From JACDAV01 sp964626755 (lineage in GTDB: Bacteria > Chloroflexota > Limnocylindria > Limnocylindrales > CSP1-4), in contig CAZVGO010000004.1 of the NCBI GenBank assembly GCA_964626755.1, positions 1-64,000 of the forward strand: a DNA stretch of 64,000 nt, read 5' to 3'. This document shows, piece after piece, positions 1-8,803 of this stretch (positions are counted from its first letter, which is position 1; the number at the start of each line of letters is the position of its first letter). The translations under genes and the position numbers were made by a program. The notes beneath the pieces are model-generated. The model did no database searches and had not been told where the DNA came from. It was given only the letters and a program-made list of their open reading frames with translations.

Positions 1-140
1 CCTGCCGTCGCCGCGATGACCGCGATCGATACCGCGACGATCGGTATCGTTGCCGGCCCCAAGCCGCGCCGCCGCCGCGCGAAGACCGCGGCCACGACCC
101 AGATCCCGCTCGCCAGCCACGACCCGAACTCGAGCGGCAC
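1..140 (-). CDS. N-terminal fragment of a possible membrane protein
   Basis: On the minus strand a frame opens at a GTG (complement of 138-140) and runs off the left edge of the window. Its about 46 residues read as a short hydrophobic stretch (WLASGIWVVAAVFA), a basic RRRR turn and a second hydrophobic stretch (IPIVAVSIAVIAATA), which is the pattern of two membrane helices joined by a cytoplasmic loop. No clear ribosome binding site precedes it. An open plus-strand frame over the same bases is rich in Arg/Ala and looks like a shadow. The family cannot be recognised from this fragment, and the gene itself is uncertain. Confidence 0.3.
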   Translation of the reverse strand, partial: MPLEFGSWLASGIWVVAAVFARRRRGLGPATIPIVAVSIAVIAATA

Positions 141-210
141 CGCCGCGAGCTGACACCGGCGAACACGAGTCACGGCACGCGGACCGCTCCGCCGCTGCTA
201 TACTCCGGCC

Positions 211-388
211 GTTCCTCGACAGCCCGCGGGAGACGCCCGCATCACGGAGGTCGGCCGTTGCTCGAGGAAGGCGCGTCGTTCGTCCCGTGAGGCGGACCCG
301 AGTCTTCGATCAGCCCCGGCGCCGAGCGGTCGGCGCGCTGCGGGAGAGTTGTATCCAAGTCCCAGGCTCAGAGCCCAGGGGCTTTTTT
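211..388 (+). ncRNA. Candidate structured leader or small RNA upstream of purA
   Basis: A TATACT box at 199-204 (no good -35 seen) is followed by about 180 nt with several inverted repeats and a final intrinsic terminator. Visible stems are TTCCTCGA/TCGAGGAA (212-219 with 262-269) and GCGCCGA/TCGGCGC with a GCGG loop (319-336). There is no convincing protein frame. It lies directly before the purine operon, so it could be an attenuating leader or an independent small RNA such as a 6S-type RNA; I do not recognise the conserved core of a purine, PRPP, ZTP or glycine riboswitch. Together with the repeat that follows, it fills the gap before purA. Confidence 0.32.
357..388 (+). terminator. Intrinsic terminator in the purA leader
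   Basis: A seven-pair outer stem (AAGTCCC 357-363 with GGGGCTT 378-384, one G-U pair) encloses an inner stem GGCT/AGCC with a CAG loop and runs into six T at 383-388. It reads only in the plus direction; the other side has no T-run. It ends the candidate RNA about 145 nt before purA, so any transcript from further upstream must read through to express the operon. Confidence 0.65.
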
Positions 389-402
389 GATGCTTCTGCG
401 AT

Positions 403-428
403 GGACCGCCGCGCCCGCAGGGCGGTCC
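403..428. repeat. Perfect 8-bp inverted repeat between terminator and purA
   Basis: GGACCGCC (403-410) and GGCGGTCC (421-428) flank a 10-nt loop. No T-run follows on either strand, so it is not a classical terminator. It sits at the edge of the dispersed repeat copy at 433-503 and may belong to the same repeat unit. Confidence 0.5.
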
Positions 429-432
429 AGAT

Positions 433-503
433 CAAGGCGCCGTACGAGCACGCGAGCGCGCGCACTCGAACGTGCGTAAGCCAGCGGCGGAGGACGGCAA
501 CGC
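433..503 (-). repeat. Dispersed intergenic repeat, copy 1
   Basis: Read on the minus strand, this about 70-nt segment aligns with 20295-20363. Both begin GCGTTGCCG, share the core ACGTTCGAGT and end ACGGCGCCTTG, with a few substitutions and small length differences between. In both copies a hairpin built on AGCCC/GGGCT follows the core. The two copies lie in opposite orientation relative to the window, both between genes. It is unlike any protein-coding segment here and most resembles a REP- or MITE-like intergenic repeat. Confidence 0.6.
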
Positions 504-534
504 AGAGCTGGGCCGATCCTGCGGGTGCGGCCTG

Positions 535-1842
535 ATGCCGGCTACCGTGATCGTCGGACTGCAGTGGGGCGACGAGGGCAAGGGCAAGACCACCGACTTC
601 CTCGCCGAGCAGGTCGCGATGGTCGTCCGCTACCAGGGCGGGGACAACGCCGGCCACACGGTGGTGAGCGGCGATGAGGTCTTCAAGCTCCACCTCGTCC
701 CCTCGGGGGTTCTCTACCCGCACATCACGTCCGTCATCGGCAACGGGGTCGTCGTCAACCCGGCGACCCTCATCTCCGAGCTGGACATGCTCTCGGCGCG
801 GGGGATCGACACCTCGCGCGTCCGGGTGAGCCGGGCGGCGCACGTGATCATGCCGTACCACGTCGCCCTGGACCGGGCGATGGAGGCGCGCCTCGGCGAC
901 GGCAAGGTCGGGACGACCGGACGGGGAATCGGGCCGGCCTACGGCGACCGTGCCTGGCGGGTCGGGCTTCGGATGGAGGATCTCCTCGACCGGGCGACGA
1001 TGTGCGACAGGCTCGAGCGGGTGCTCCCCGACAAGAACACGCTCCTCGGCGTGCACGGCATCGGGCCGCTCAGCGTCGAGGCCCTCGCCACCGAGGCGGC
1101 CGCCTGGGGCGAGCGACTGCGCGATCATCTCGACGACACCACCGCGCTCGTCCAGGACGCGCTCCGGCGGGGCGACCACGTCCTTCTCGAGGGCGCCCAG
1201 GGAACGCTCCTCGACCTCGACCACGGGAGCTACCCGTACGTGACCTCGTCCAACCCGGTCGCCGGCGGGGCGTGCACCGGCGCCGGCATCGGCCCGCTCC
1301 AGGTCGACGAGGTGATGGGGGTCATGAAGGCCTACTCCACGCGGGTCGGGTCCGGGCCGTTCCCGACCGAGCTGAACGACGGGGTGGGGAAGGGGATCGC
1401 CCAGCGGGGCCGCGAGGTCGGGACGACGACGGGCCGGCCGCGGCGCGTCGGCTGGTTCGATGCGGTGCCGCTCCGCCATGCCGTAGCGATCAACAGCGTC
1501 AGCAGCATCATGCTCAACAAGCTCGACATCCTGTCCGGGATCGACTCGATCGCGATGTGCGTCGGGTACGAGATCGACGGGCGGCGGGTCGACAGCTGGC
1601 CGTCGAGCGTCGTGGCGCTGGCGCGGGCGGTTCCGATCTACGAGCAGTTTCCGGGCTGGGACGAGGACCTCCACGCGGTCCGCGCCCTTGCCGACCTGCC
1701 GGCCAACGCCCGCCAGTACGTTGCCGCGCTCGAGGAGCAGGCCGGAGTACCGATCGTCCTCCTGTCGGTCGGCCCGGAGCGGACGCAAACGATCGAGCGG
1801 GCCTGGCGCCCGATGCGCAACCGGCCGGGTGTGCCGGCGTGA
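535..1842 (+). CDS. purA: Adenylosuccinate synthetase (PurA)
   Basis: This enzyme joins IMP and aspartate, with GTP, to form adenylosuccinate, the first step from IMP to AMP. The 435-residue product has the family length. Visible motifs are the GTP-binding loop GDEGKGK at residues 12-18, GGDNAGHT near 36-43, the IMP-contact stretch GTTGRGIGPAYGD near 126-138 and GTTTGRPRRVGWFD near 296-309. I chose the ATG that gives MPATVIVGLQWGDEGKGK; the frame is open further upstream, but that extension is low-complexity and matches no family member. It heads a ten-gene purine operon and its stop overlaps the purD start by two bases. Placing purA first is notable because it acts after IMP is made. Confidence 0.97.
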   Translation: MPATVIVGLQWGDEGKGKTTDFLAEQVAMVVRYQGGDNAGHTVVSGDEVFKLHLVPSGVLYPHITSVIGNGVVVNPATLISELDMLSARGIDTSRVRVSRAAHVIMPYHVALDRAMEARLGDGKVGTTGRGIGPAYGDRAWRVGLRMEDLLDRATMCDRLERVLPDKNTLLGVHGIGPLSVEALATEAAAWGERLRDHLDDTTALVQDALRRGDHVLLEGAQGTLLDLDHGSYPYVTSSNPVAGGACTGAGIGPLQVDEVMGVMKAYSTRVGSGPFPTELNDGVGKGIAQRGREVGTTTGRPRRVGWFDAVPLRHAVAINSVSSIMLNKLDILSGIDSIAMCVGYEIDGRRVDSWPSSVVALARAVPIYEQFPGWDEDLHAVRALADLPANARQYVAALEEQAGVPIVLLSVGPERTQTIERAWRPMRNRPGVPA

Positions 1843-3176
1843 GCCTCCTCCAGCCGACGCGGATCCTCATCGTTGGAGGTGGCGGCCGCGAGCACGCGCT
1901 TGCCTGGAAGCTCGCCGCCGAGCCCGGTGTCAACGAGGTCATCGTCCTGCCCGGCAGCGATGGAATCGCCGAGGAACCGCGTGTGCGCGTAGCGCCGGTT
2001 CCGCAAACCGACGCGCGAGCGATCATCGACACCTGCCGGGCGCGGGCGGTCGAGCTCGTCGTGATCGGCCCTGAGCAGCCACTGGCCGAGGGCATCGTCG
2101 ACGAGCTGCGCGAAGCCGGGAGCACGGTGTTCGGGCCGACCGCCTCGGCTGCCCGGATCGAGACCTCGAAGGCGTTCTGTCACGCCGTCGCAGCGGCCGC
2201 GGGCGTGCCGATGGCCAGATCGTGGACGTGCACGTCGGCCTCGGAGGCGATGTGGGCCGTCGGGGAGCTGACCGGCGAGGGTCGCGGGTTCGTCGTCAAG
2301 GAGGACGGCCTCGCCGCGGGCAAGGGCGTGACCGTGTACGACGCGTCGGAGGCGGCGGTCGCCCGGCGCGACCTCGCCACTACCTACGACCGCGCTCCCG
2401 GGTCAACGATCGTCGTCGAGGAGCGGCTGCACGGCCGCGAGGCGAGCGTCATCGCCCTGACCGATGGCCGGGACGTCCTCGCGATGCCGGCCGCCCGGGA
2501 TCACAAGCAGCTCCGCGACGGCGACGTGGGTGGGAACACGGGGGGCATGGGCGCGTACAGCCCGCTGCCGGACCTCCCCGACGAGGCCGTCGCCCAGATC
2601 GTCGACGCGTTTCATCGGCCGGTGATCGCGGAGCTCGCCCGGCGCGGCAGCCCGTTCGTCGGAGCGCTCTACGCGGGCCTGATGCTGACCGACACCGGAC
2701 CCGCGCTGCTCGAGTTCAACGCGCGGTTCGGCGACCCCGAGACGCAGGTGATCGTTCCCCGGCTCGCAACGGCTCTCGGCCCGGTCCTCCGGGCAGCGGC
2801 CCGCGGCGAGCTCGCCCAGGCGGCAGCCACGATGGGACTCCGCTCGCCGATCCTCCCGACCGCCGGAACGGCGTCGGTCGGGGTCGTCCTCGCGGGTGAG
2901 CGGTATCCGGCAGCCCGGAGCGTCGGCGAGCCGATCGAGGGGATCCAGGCCGCCCGCGATACCGGGGCACTCGTGTTCCACGCCGGGACGAGCCGCGACG
3001 CGGACGGCCGCTGGCGGACCGACGGCGGGCGCATCCTCACGGTGGTCGGGACGGGGCGCGACATGGCGGATGCACGTGCCGCCGCGGAGCGAGCGGCGGA
3101 CGAGATCCGCTGGCCCGGGATACACCGGCGCCGCGACATCGCGGCGAACCTGCCGGTTCCCGAGGCCGTCGCGTGA
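1839..3176 (+). CDS. purD: Phosphoribosylamine-glycine ligase (GARS, PurD)
   Basis: PurD is an ATP-grasp ligase that condenses 5-phosphoribosylamine with glycine to give GAR. The GTG start overlaps the purA stop (GTGA), which sets the start. The 445-residue product shows the N-terminal nucleotide-fold motif ILIVGGGGREHAL near residues 9-21, the ATP-grasp lysine region VVKEDGLAAGKGV near 152-164, the GGNTGGMGAYSP loop near 231-242 and the metal-binding FNARFGDPETQ near 293-303. It carries about eight extra residues before the usual beginning. It is monofunctional here, not the GARS-AIRS-GART fusion of animals. Confidence 0.97.
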   Translation: MSLLQPTRILIVGGGGREHALAWKLAAEPGVNEVIVLPGSDGIAEEPRVRVAPVPQTDARAIIDTCRARAVELVVIGPEQPLAEGIVDELREAGSTVFGPTASAARIETSKAFCHAVAAAAGVPMARSWTCTSASEAMWAVGELTGEGRGFVVKEDGLAAGKGVTVYDASEAAVARRDLATTYDRAPGSTIVVEERLHGREASVIALTDGRDVLAMPAARDHKQLRDGDVGGNTGGMGAYSPLPDLPDEAVAQIVDAFHRPVIAELARRGSPFVGALYAGLMLTDTGPALLEFNARFGDPETQVIVPRLATALGPVLRAAARGELAQAAATMGLRSPILPTAGTASVGVVLAGERYPAARSVGEPIEGIQAARDTGALVFHAGTSRDADGRWRTDGGRILTVVGTGRDMADARAAAERAADEIRWPGIHRRRDIAANLPVPEAVA

Positions 3177-4498
3177 TCCGCCGCTACACCCTGCCCGAGA
3201 TCGGCGCACTCTGGTCCGAGGAGGCGCGCTTCGGGCAGATGCTGCGGGTCGAGCTCGCCGTCGCCCGTGCCCAGGCCGCCCGGGGGCTCGTGCCCGCGGA
3301 AGCGCTCGCGGCGATCGAGTCCCGTGCCCGCGTCGACGTCGACCGGATCGCGGAGATCGAGAAGACCACCGATCACGACGTCGTGGCGTTCGTCAGCCAG
3401 GTCGCCGAGCGCATCGGTCCGGAGGGTCGCTACCTCCACCTCGGCCTGACGAGCAGCGACGTCGTCGACACCGCCCTTGCGCTCCAGCTCCGCGCTGCCG
3501 GCGAGATCCTCCTGCGGGACGCCGACCGGCTGCTCGCGACGATCGTCGCCCGCGCCCGCGCGGAGGCGAACACCGTGATGATGGGCCGGACCCACTCGGT
3601 CCATGCCGAGCCGACGACCCTCGGGCTGAAGCTCGCCGGTTGGGCGTTCGAGGTCCATCGCGGGCGGGTCCGCCTGGCCGCCGCGGTCGACGAGATCGGG
3701 ACCGGCAAGATCTCCGGGCCGGTCGGGACGTACAGCCACCTCGGCCCGGACGTCGAGGCGGAGGTCCTCGCCGACCTGGGCCTCCACGCCGACTCGGTCA
3801 GCACACAGATCGTCCAGCGCGACCGGCACGCCGCACTCCTCACCGCGATCGCGATCCTCGGCGGGTCGCTCGAGCGCTTCGCGACGGAGGTTCGCAACCT
3901 CCAGCACACCGAGATCGGCGAGCTCCAGGAGCCGTTCAAGACCGGCCAGAAGGGTTCGTCCGCGATGCCCCACAAGCGCAACCCGATCCTCGCCGAGCGG
4001 GTCGCCGGCCTCGCCCGGCTGCTCCGCGGCTACGCCCACACCGCGCTCGAGAATCAGCCGCTCTGGCACGAGCGGGACATCAGCCACTCGTCGGCGGAGC
4101 GTGTCATCCTCCCGGACGCGACGGTCCTCCTCGACTACCTCCTGGTGAAGATGACCGGATTGGTCGATGGGCTCGTGGTCCGCTCGGAGCGGATGCGAGA
4201 GAACATCGAACGAGGCCTGGGGCTCCACGCCAGCAGCCGCGTGCTCGTCGCGCTCGTCGAGCAGGCGGGGCTGTCGCGGGAGGATGCCTACGCGATCGTC
4301 CAGCGGGCCGCGCTCCGCGCGGCCGATGAGCGCCGGCCGCTGCGCGACCTGCTGGCGATCGATCGAACGGTCGCGCGCAAGCTCAGCCTGGGTCAGCTCG
4401 ACGCGTGCTTCGACGACGCGGCCTTCCTCCGGCACGTCCCGGAGGTCATCGCCCGCCTCGACTCCCTCGTCCCGACAGCCGTGCGGTCCGGCAGTTGA
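3173..4498 (+). CDS. purB: Adenylosuccinate lyase (PurB)
   Basis: PurB eliminates fumarate twice in purine synthesis, from SAICAR to AICAR and from adenylosuccinate to AMP. The 441-residue protein belongs to the fumarase/aspartase superfamily: GLTSSDVVDT near residues 91-100, GRTHSVHAEPTTLGLK near 138-153 with the catalytic histidine, and the signature loop SSAMPHKRNP near 262-271. The GTG start overlaps the purD stop by four bases. Having purA and purB in one transcript links the AMP branch to the de novo genes. Confidence 0.97.
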   Translation: MIRRYTLPEIGALWSEEARFGQMLRVELAVARAQAARGLVPAEALAAIESRARVDVDRIAEIEKTTDHDVVAFVSQVAERIGPEGRYLHLGLTSSDVVDTALALQLRAAGEILLRDADRLLATIVARARAEANTVMMGRTHSVHAEPTTLGLKLAGWAFEVHRGRVRLAAAVDEIGTGKISGPVGTYSHLGPDVEAEVLADLGLHADSVSTQIVQRDRHAALLTAIAILGGSLERFATEVRNLQHTEIGELQEPFKTGQKGSSAMPHKRNPILAERVAGLARLLRGYAHTALENQPLWHERDISHSSAERVILPDATVLLDYLLVKMTGLVDGLVVRSERMRENIERGLGLHASSRVLVALVEQAGLSREDAYAIVQRAALRAADERRPLRDLLAIDRTVARKLSLGQLDACFDDAAFLRHVPEVIARLDSLVPTAVRSGS

Positions 4499-5427
4499 CC
4501 ACTTCGTCGTTCGTCCGCTCCGGCAAGGTGCGGGACCTGTATGCGATCGGCCCGGACCGGCTGCTGCTCGTCGCGTCCGATCGGATCAGCGCGTTCGACG
4601 TCGTCCTGCCGACACCGATCCCGGACAAGGGGAAGGTGCTCACCGGGCTGTCGCGGTTCTGGTTCGCCGAGACCGAGGCGATCGTTCCGAATCACCTGCT
4701 GGCGACGGACCTCGACGATGTCGATCCGATGGACTGGCCACGCCCCTCCGGCGAGGATCGACGGCCCCGCGCCGATGAGCTCGCCGGCCGGGTGATGCTC
4801 TGCCGCCGGGTCGATGTGCTGCCGGTCGAGGTCATCGTTCGCGGCTACCTCGCGGGATCGGGCTGGAAGGACTACAGGGCGACCGGGTCGATCTCCGGAG
4901 TCCGGCTCGCGCCGGGCCTCCGTGAGGGGGAGCGGCTCCCAGAGCCGATCTTCACGCCCTCGACGAAGGCCGATCTTGGGCGCCACGACGAGACGATCAC
5001 ATTCGACCGGATGGCGTCGATCGTCGGCGGGCCACTGGCCGAAAAGGTCCGCCACGCCGCATTCCAGTTGTACGGGCTTGGCACCCAGATCTGCGAGCGG
5101 GCCGGCCTCCTCCTCGCCGACACGAAGTTCGAGTTCGGCGTGTGGCCTGGCGACGAGGACCTCGTGCTGGTCGACGAAGTCCTGACGCCGGACTCGTCGC
5201 GATTCTGGGATGCCGCCGCGTGGTCGCCGGGCGGCCCGCAGCCGAGCTACGACAAGCAGTACGTCCGCGACTGGCTCGAGACGCAGCCGTGGGACAAGAC
5301 CGATCCGGGGCCGGAGCTGCCGGCGGACGTCGTCGCCGGGACGCGGGCCCGCTACGTCGAGGCGTTCGAGCGGATCACCGCCGCGAGCTTCGACCGGTAC
5401 ATCGGGGAGGACGTGCTCGCTCCGTGA
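4495..5427 (+). CDS. purC: SAICAR synthetase (PurC)
   Basis: PurC ligates CAIR and aspartate using ATP to form SAICAR. The most economical start is the TTG at 4495, which overlaps the purB stop (TTGA) and gives 310 residues beginning TTSSFVRSGKVRDLY. Motifs include SGKVRDLY, the nucleotide-binding SDRISAFD, RGYLAGSGWKDY, FTPSTKADLGRHDE and LADTKFEFG, in family order. Upstream in-frame codons read through purB in another frame and are not part of the gene. CAIR must come from PurE/PurK encoded outside this window. Confidence 0.95.
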   Translation: MTTSSFVRSGKVRDLYAIGPDRLLLVASDRISAFDVVLPTPIPDKGKVLTGLSRFWFAETEAIVPNHLLATDLDDVDPMDWPRPSGEDRRPRADELAGRVMLCRRVDVLPVEVIVRGYLAGSGWKDYRATGSISGVRLAPGLREGERLPEPIFTPSTKADLGRHDETITFDRMASIVGGPLAEKVRHAAFQLYGLGTQICERAGLLLADTKFEFGVWPGDEDLVLVDEVLTPDSSRFWDAAAWSPGGPQPSYDKQYVRDWLETQPWDKTDPGPELPADVVAGTRARYVEAFERITAASFDRYIGEDVLAP

Positions 5428-5711
5428 CCAGCTTCCGGTTTGCCGTCAACGTCACGCCGAAGCCCGGGATCCTCGATCCGCAGGGTCGCGCGGTCGAGGG
5501 CAGCCTCGGCCACCTGGGGATCGACGGCGTGTCGGACGTCCGCGTCGGGCGGCGGGTGGAGCTGACCGTCGAGGCGGCGGACGATGGCGCGGCCCGGGCG
5601 GTCGTCGAGCGCCTCGCCTCGGAGCTTCTGTCGAACCCGTTGATCGAGGCGTATGCCGTCGAGGTCCTCGGCGCTGCTGCGGCGACGCGCACCGCGGAGA
5701 AGGTCCGATGA
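5424..5711 (+). CDS. purS: FGAM synthetase subunit PurS
   Basis: PurS is the small subunit that bridges PurQ and PurL so that ammonia can pass between their active sites. The 95-residue product has the typical opening FRFAVNVTPKPGILDPQG and the mid-section LGHLGIDGVSDVRVGRRVEL. The GTG start overlaps the purC stop by four bases and the stop overlaps the purQ ATG. Its presence, with short PurL and separate PurQ, shows the three-subunit enzyme found in Gram-positives and Chloroflexota, not the single large PurL of Proteobacteria. Confidence 0.95.
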   Translation: MTSFRFAVNVTPKPGILDPQGRAVEGSLGHLGIDGVSDVRVGRRVELTVEAADDGAARAVVERLASELLSNPLIEAYAVEVLGAAAATRTAEKVR

Positions 5712-6463
5712 CTGTCCGGATCGGCGTCGTCGTCTTCCCGGGGAGCAACCGCGACATCGACGCGGTCAACGCCCTGACGCTCGCCGGTGCGGAGCCCATC
5801 CGCCTGTGGCACGAGCAGTCGTCCCTCGACGGCGTCGCGGGCGTTCTCCTGCCGGGCGGCTTCGCGTACGGCGACTACATCCGGGCCGGGGTCATCGCGC
5901 GGTTCAGCCCGGTCATGCGTTCCGTGGCCGCGTTCGCGGCGGATGGCGGGCTCGTGCTCGGGATCTGCAACGGCTTCCAGGTCCTCGCCGAGGCCGGGCT
6001 CGTTCCCGGCGCGCTGCTCCGCAACCGCGGGCTGCGCTTCGTCTGCCGCCAGGTCGCGATCGTACCGGAGCGGCTCGACTCGCCGTTCACGTCGCTCGTC
6101 GGTGAGCGGCGCCCACTCCGGATGCCGGTCGCCCACGGCGAGGGCCGCTACTACGCGGACGACGCGACGCTCGATGCGATCGAGCGCGACGGCCAGGTCC
6201 TCTTCCGCTACGCGGCGCCCGACGGCACGTCGTCACGCGACCCCGCCGACCCCGCCAACCCGAACGGCTCGCTTCGCGGCATCGCCGGCGTGGCGAACGC
6301 GGCCGGCAACGTCGCGGGCCTGATGCCCCACCCGGAGACGGCGGTCGAATCGATCCTCGGATCGAACGACGGGCTCCTCGTGATCCGCTCGTTCGTCGAG
6401 AGCGCCCGGGAGCGAGCGGCCGGCGGCGCCCGCGTGGAGGCCGCCGTGGCCGGAGCCCGATGA
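5708..6463 (+). CDS. purQ: FGAM synthetase glutaminase subunit PurQ
   Basis: PurQ is a class I glutamine amidotransferase that supplies ammonia to PurL for FGAR to FGAM conversion. The 251-residue protein shows GVLLPGGFAYGDY, the nucleophile Cys87 in LGICNGFQVL, and the His-Glu pair in LMPHPETAVE near residues 204-213. Start and stop overlap the neighbours by four bases, giving tight stoichiometric coupling of PurS, PurQ and PurL. Confidence 0.97.
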   Translation: MTVRIGVVVFPGSNRDIDAVNALTLAGAEPIRLWHEQSSLDGVAGVLLPGGFAYGDYIRAGVIARFSPVMRSVAAFAADGGLVLGICNGFQVLAEAGLVPGALLRNRGLRFVCRQVAIVPERLDSPFTSLVGERRPLRMPVAHGEGRYYADDATLDAIERDGQVLFRYAAPDGTSSRDPADPANPNGSLRGIAGVANAAGNVAGLMPHPETAVESILGSNDGLLVIRSFVESARERAAGGARVEAAVAGAR

Positions 6464-8802
6464 CCGTCGCCACGCGAACCGCACCCGCCGTGCCGCTCCA
6501 CCGCCGACTCGGCCTGACCGACGTGGAGCTGGGAGCGATCCAGGATCGGCTCGGGCGCGAGCCGAACGACCTCGAGCTCGCGATCTTCAGCGTGATGTGG
6601 AGCGAGCACTGCTCGTACAAGAGCTCGAGGCCGCTCCTCCGGACGCTGCCCACGGCGGGCGCCGGCGTCGTCGCCGGGCCCGGTGAGAACGCCGGGGTCA
6701 TCTCGATCGGTGACGGGCTCGCGGTCGCGTTCAAGATCGAGTCGCACAACCACCCAGCAGCGGTCGAGCCCTACCAGGGCGCGGCAACGGGAGTCGGCGG
6801 GATCCTTCGCGACATCTTCACGATGGGCGCGCGGCCGATCGCGGTCCTCGACGCCCTCCGGTTCGGCGACCCGGCCGACCCGCGGACCCGCCACCTCGTC
6901 GACGGCGTCGTCCGGGGCGTCGGCGGGTACGGCAACTGCGTCGGGGTACCGACCGTCGGCGGCGAGCTCGTGTTCGACCGGTCGTACCAGGGCAACCCGC
7001 TCGTGAACGTCATGGCGATCGGGCTGCTCGAGGAGCGGCTCCTGACGCGGGCGGCCGCGCCGGGCCCCGGCAACCTCGTCGTCCTGTTCGGCTCGACGAC
7101 CGGGCGCGACGGCATCGGCGGGGCGTCGGTGCTCGCGAGCGCGACGTTCACCAACGACGAGACCACGAAGCGGCCGTCCGTCCAGGTCGGCGACCCGTTC
7201 GCCGAGAAGCTCCTCATCGAGGCCTCGCTCGAATTGATCGAGCGCGGGCTCGTCGAGGGCCTCCAGGACCTCGGCGCCGGTGGGATCAGTTGCGCGACCT
7301 CGGAGACGGCGGATCGGGCCGGCACCGGGATGATCGTCGACCTCGATGCGGTGCCCCGCCGCGAGCCGGGCCTCGAGCCGTTCGAGGTGATGATCTCCGA
7401 GTCGCAGGAGCGGATGCTCGCGGTCGTCCGGCCCGACCGCTATCCGGCCGTGCGCGAAGTGTGCGAGCGCTGGGGACTGCCGTGCGCCGTCATCGGGCGG
7501 GTGACCGGCGACGGGGATATCGCGATCGTCGAGGGCGGGCTGCGGCCTGACGGCCGGCCGGCGCCCGGCGCGCACGAGATCGCCCGGATCCCGGCTCCCG
7601 CCCTCACGAGCGACGCGATCGTCCACGACCGGCTCGCGGCCGCCCCGGCCCGCGTCCGTCCGGCTCCCGCGCCGGGCCTGCCGGAGCGTCCCGGCGACGG
7701 CCTCCCCGAGCGGGGCATGGATCCGGGTGCCGTCCTGCTGGCGCTCATCGGGAGCGCGAACCTCGCCAGCCGCCGGCCGGTCTTCGAGCAGTACGACTCC
7801 AACGTCCAGGCGAACACCGTGGCCGGCCCGGGGCGTGGGGCCGCCATGGTCCGGATCAAGGGCACGACAAAGGCGATCGTCGCCTCGACGGACGCGAACC
7901 AGGCGGTCGGCGCCATCGACCCGTGGCTCGGCGCGGCACTGAGCGTCGCCGAGGCGACCCGCAACGTGTCGATCACCGGCGCGCGCCCGCTTGGCGTCAC
8001 GAACTGCCTGAACTTCGGCGACCCGACCCGGCCGGAGGCGTTCTGGCAGCTGGGCGAGGCGGTCCGTGGGCTGGGGGACGCGTGCCGTGCCCTCGGGCTG
8101 CCGGTCACCGGCGGCAATGTCTCGCTCTACAACGAGTCGCCGGCCGGCGCAATCGCGCCGACCCCGGAGATCGGGGTCGTGGGCCTGCTCGACGACGTCG
8201 CTCAACGGGTCGGTCCGGGCTTCGCGGCTGACGCCGACGCGATCCTGCTCGTCGGCGAGGCGGGGCCGGGGCTGGCGGGCAGCGAGTACGCGGCGCTGGC
8301 CGGGGTCGCGGCGGAGGACGGCCCACCACATCTCGACCTCGACACGGAGCGGCGACTCCAGGAGTTCGCTCGCGAAGCGGCAGGTCGCGGGCTGCTCGCG
8401 TCCGCCCAGGACATTGCGGGCGGGGGTCTCGCCGTTGCCCTGGCCGAGTCCGCTCTGTGGGGCGCCACGGATGGCGGGCTGGGCGCCCGGGTCCGCGTGC
8501 CGGGGGCGTGCTCGCCGGCGGTGGAACTCTTCGGGGAGAGCCCGTCGCGACTCGTCGTGAGCTGCCGTCCGCGGCACGCCCCGGCGCTCGCACTACTCGC
8601 TCGCCAGCACGGCCTCGCGGTCGACGAGATCGGCACCGTCGGGGGAGACCGGCTCGTCGTCGAGCTGGCCCGGTCCGGCTCGACAGGCACGGTCGAGGAG
8701 CGCGGGTCGCGGGTCGCGGACGCGCTCGACGTCGCCCTGGTCGACGTGCGCCATGCCTGGGAGCACGGCCTGTCGCGGTCGCTCGGCTGGGAGGTGGCCT
8801 GA
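6460..8802 (+). CDS. purL: FGAM synthetase synthase subunit PurL
   Basis: PurL uses ATP and PurQ-derived ammonia to convert FGAR into FGAM. At 780 residues it is the small, PurS-dependent form. It has the tandem AIRS-type folds expected: SEHCSYKSSRPLL near residues 48-60, KIESHNHPAAVEPYQGAATGV near 93-113, and a second half with FEQYDSNVQANTVAGPG and GGNVSLYNES. It follows purQ with a four-base overlap and is separated from purF by a single base. Confidence 0.97.
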   Translation: MTVATRTAPAVPLHRRLGLTDVELGAIQDRLGREPNDLELAIFSVMWSEHCSYKSSRPLLRTLPTAGAGVVAGPGENAGVISIGDGLAVAFKIESHNHPAAVEPYQGAATGVGGILRDIFTMGARPIAVLDALRFGDPADPRTRHLVDGVVRGVGGYGNCVGVPTVGGELVFDRSYQGNPLVNVMAIGLLEERLLTRAAAPGPGNLVVLFGSTTGRDGIGGASVLASATFTNDETTKRPSVQVGDPFAEKLLIEASLELIERGLVEGLQDLGAGGISCATSETADRAGTGMIVDLDAVPRREPGLEPFEVMISESQERMLAVVRPDRYPAVREVCERWGLPCAVIGRVTGDGDIAIVEGGLRPDGRPAPGAHEIARIPAPALTSDAIVHDRLAAAPARVRPAPAPGLPERPGDGLPERGMDPGAVLLALIGSANLASRRPVFEQYDSNVQANTVAGPGRGAAMVRIKGTTKAIVASTDANQAVGAIDPWLGAALSVAEATRNVSITGARPLGVTNCLNFGDPTRPEAFWQLGEAVRGLGDACRALGLPVTGGNVSLYNESPAGAIAPTPEIGVVGLLDDVAQRVGPGFAADADAILLVGEAGPGLAGSEYAALAGVAAEDGPPHLDLDTERRLQEFAREAAGRGLLASAQDIAGGGLAVALAESALWGATDGGLGARVRVPGACSPAVELFGESPSRLVVSCRPRHAPALALLARQHGLAVDEIGTVGGDRLVVELARSGSTGTVEERGSRVADALDVALVDVRHAWEHGLSRSLGWEVA

Positions 8803-8803
8803 C

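Noticed and set aside
50..535. 161-residue plus-strand ORF before purA
   Set aside because: Low-complexity Arg/Ala/Pro sequence running across the terminator hairpin and the dispersed repeat; not a plausible protein.
310..1788. 492-residue minus-strand ORF opposite purA
   Set aside because: Arg/Asp/Pro-rich antisense frame typical of high-GC DNA; purA motifs on the plus strand explain the region.
6208..8577. 789-residue minus-strand ORF opposite purQ and purL
   Set aside because: Antisense shadow without any domain motif; lies wholly over purQ and purL.
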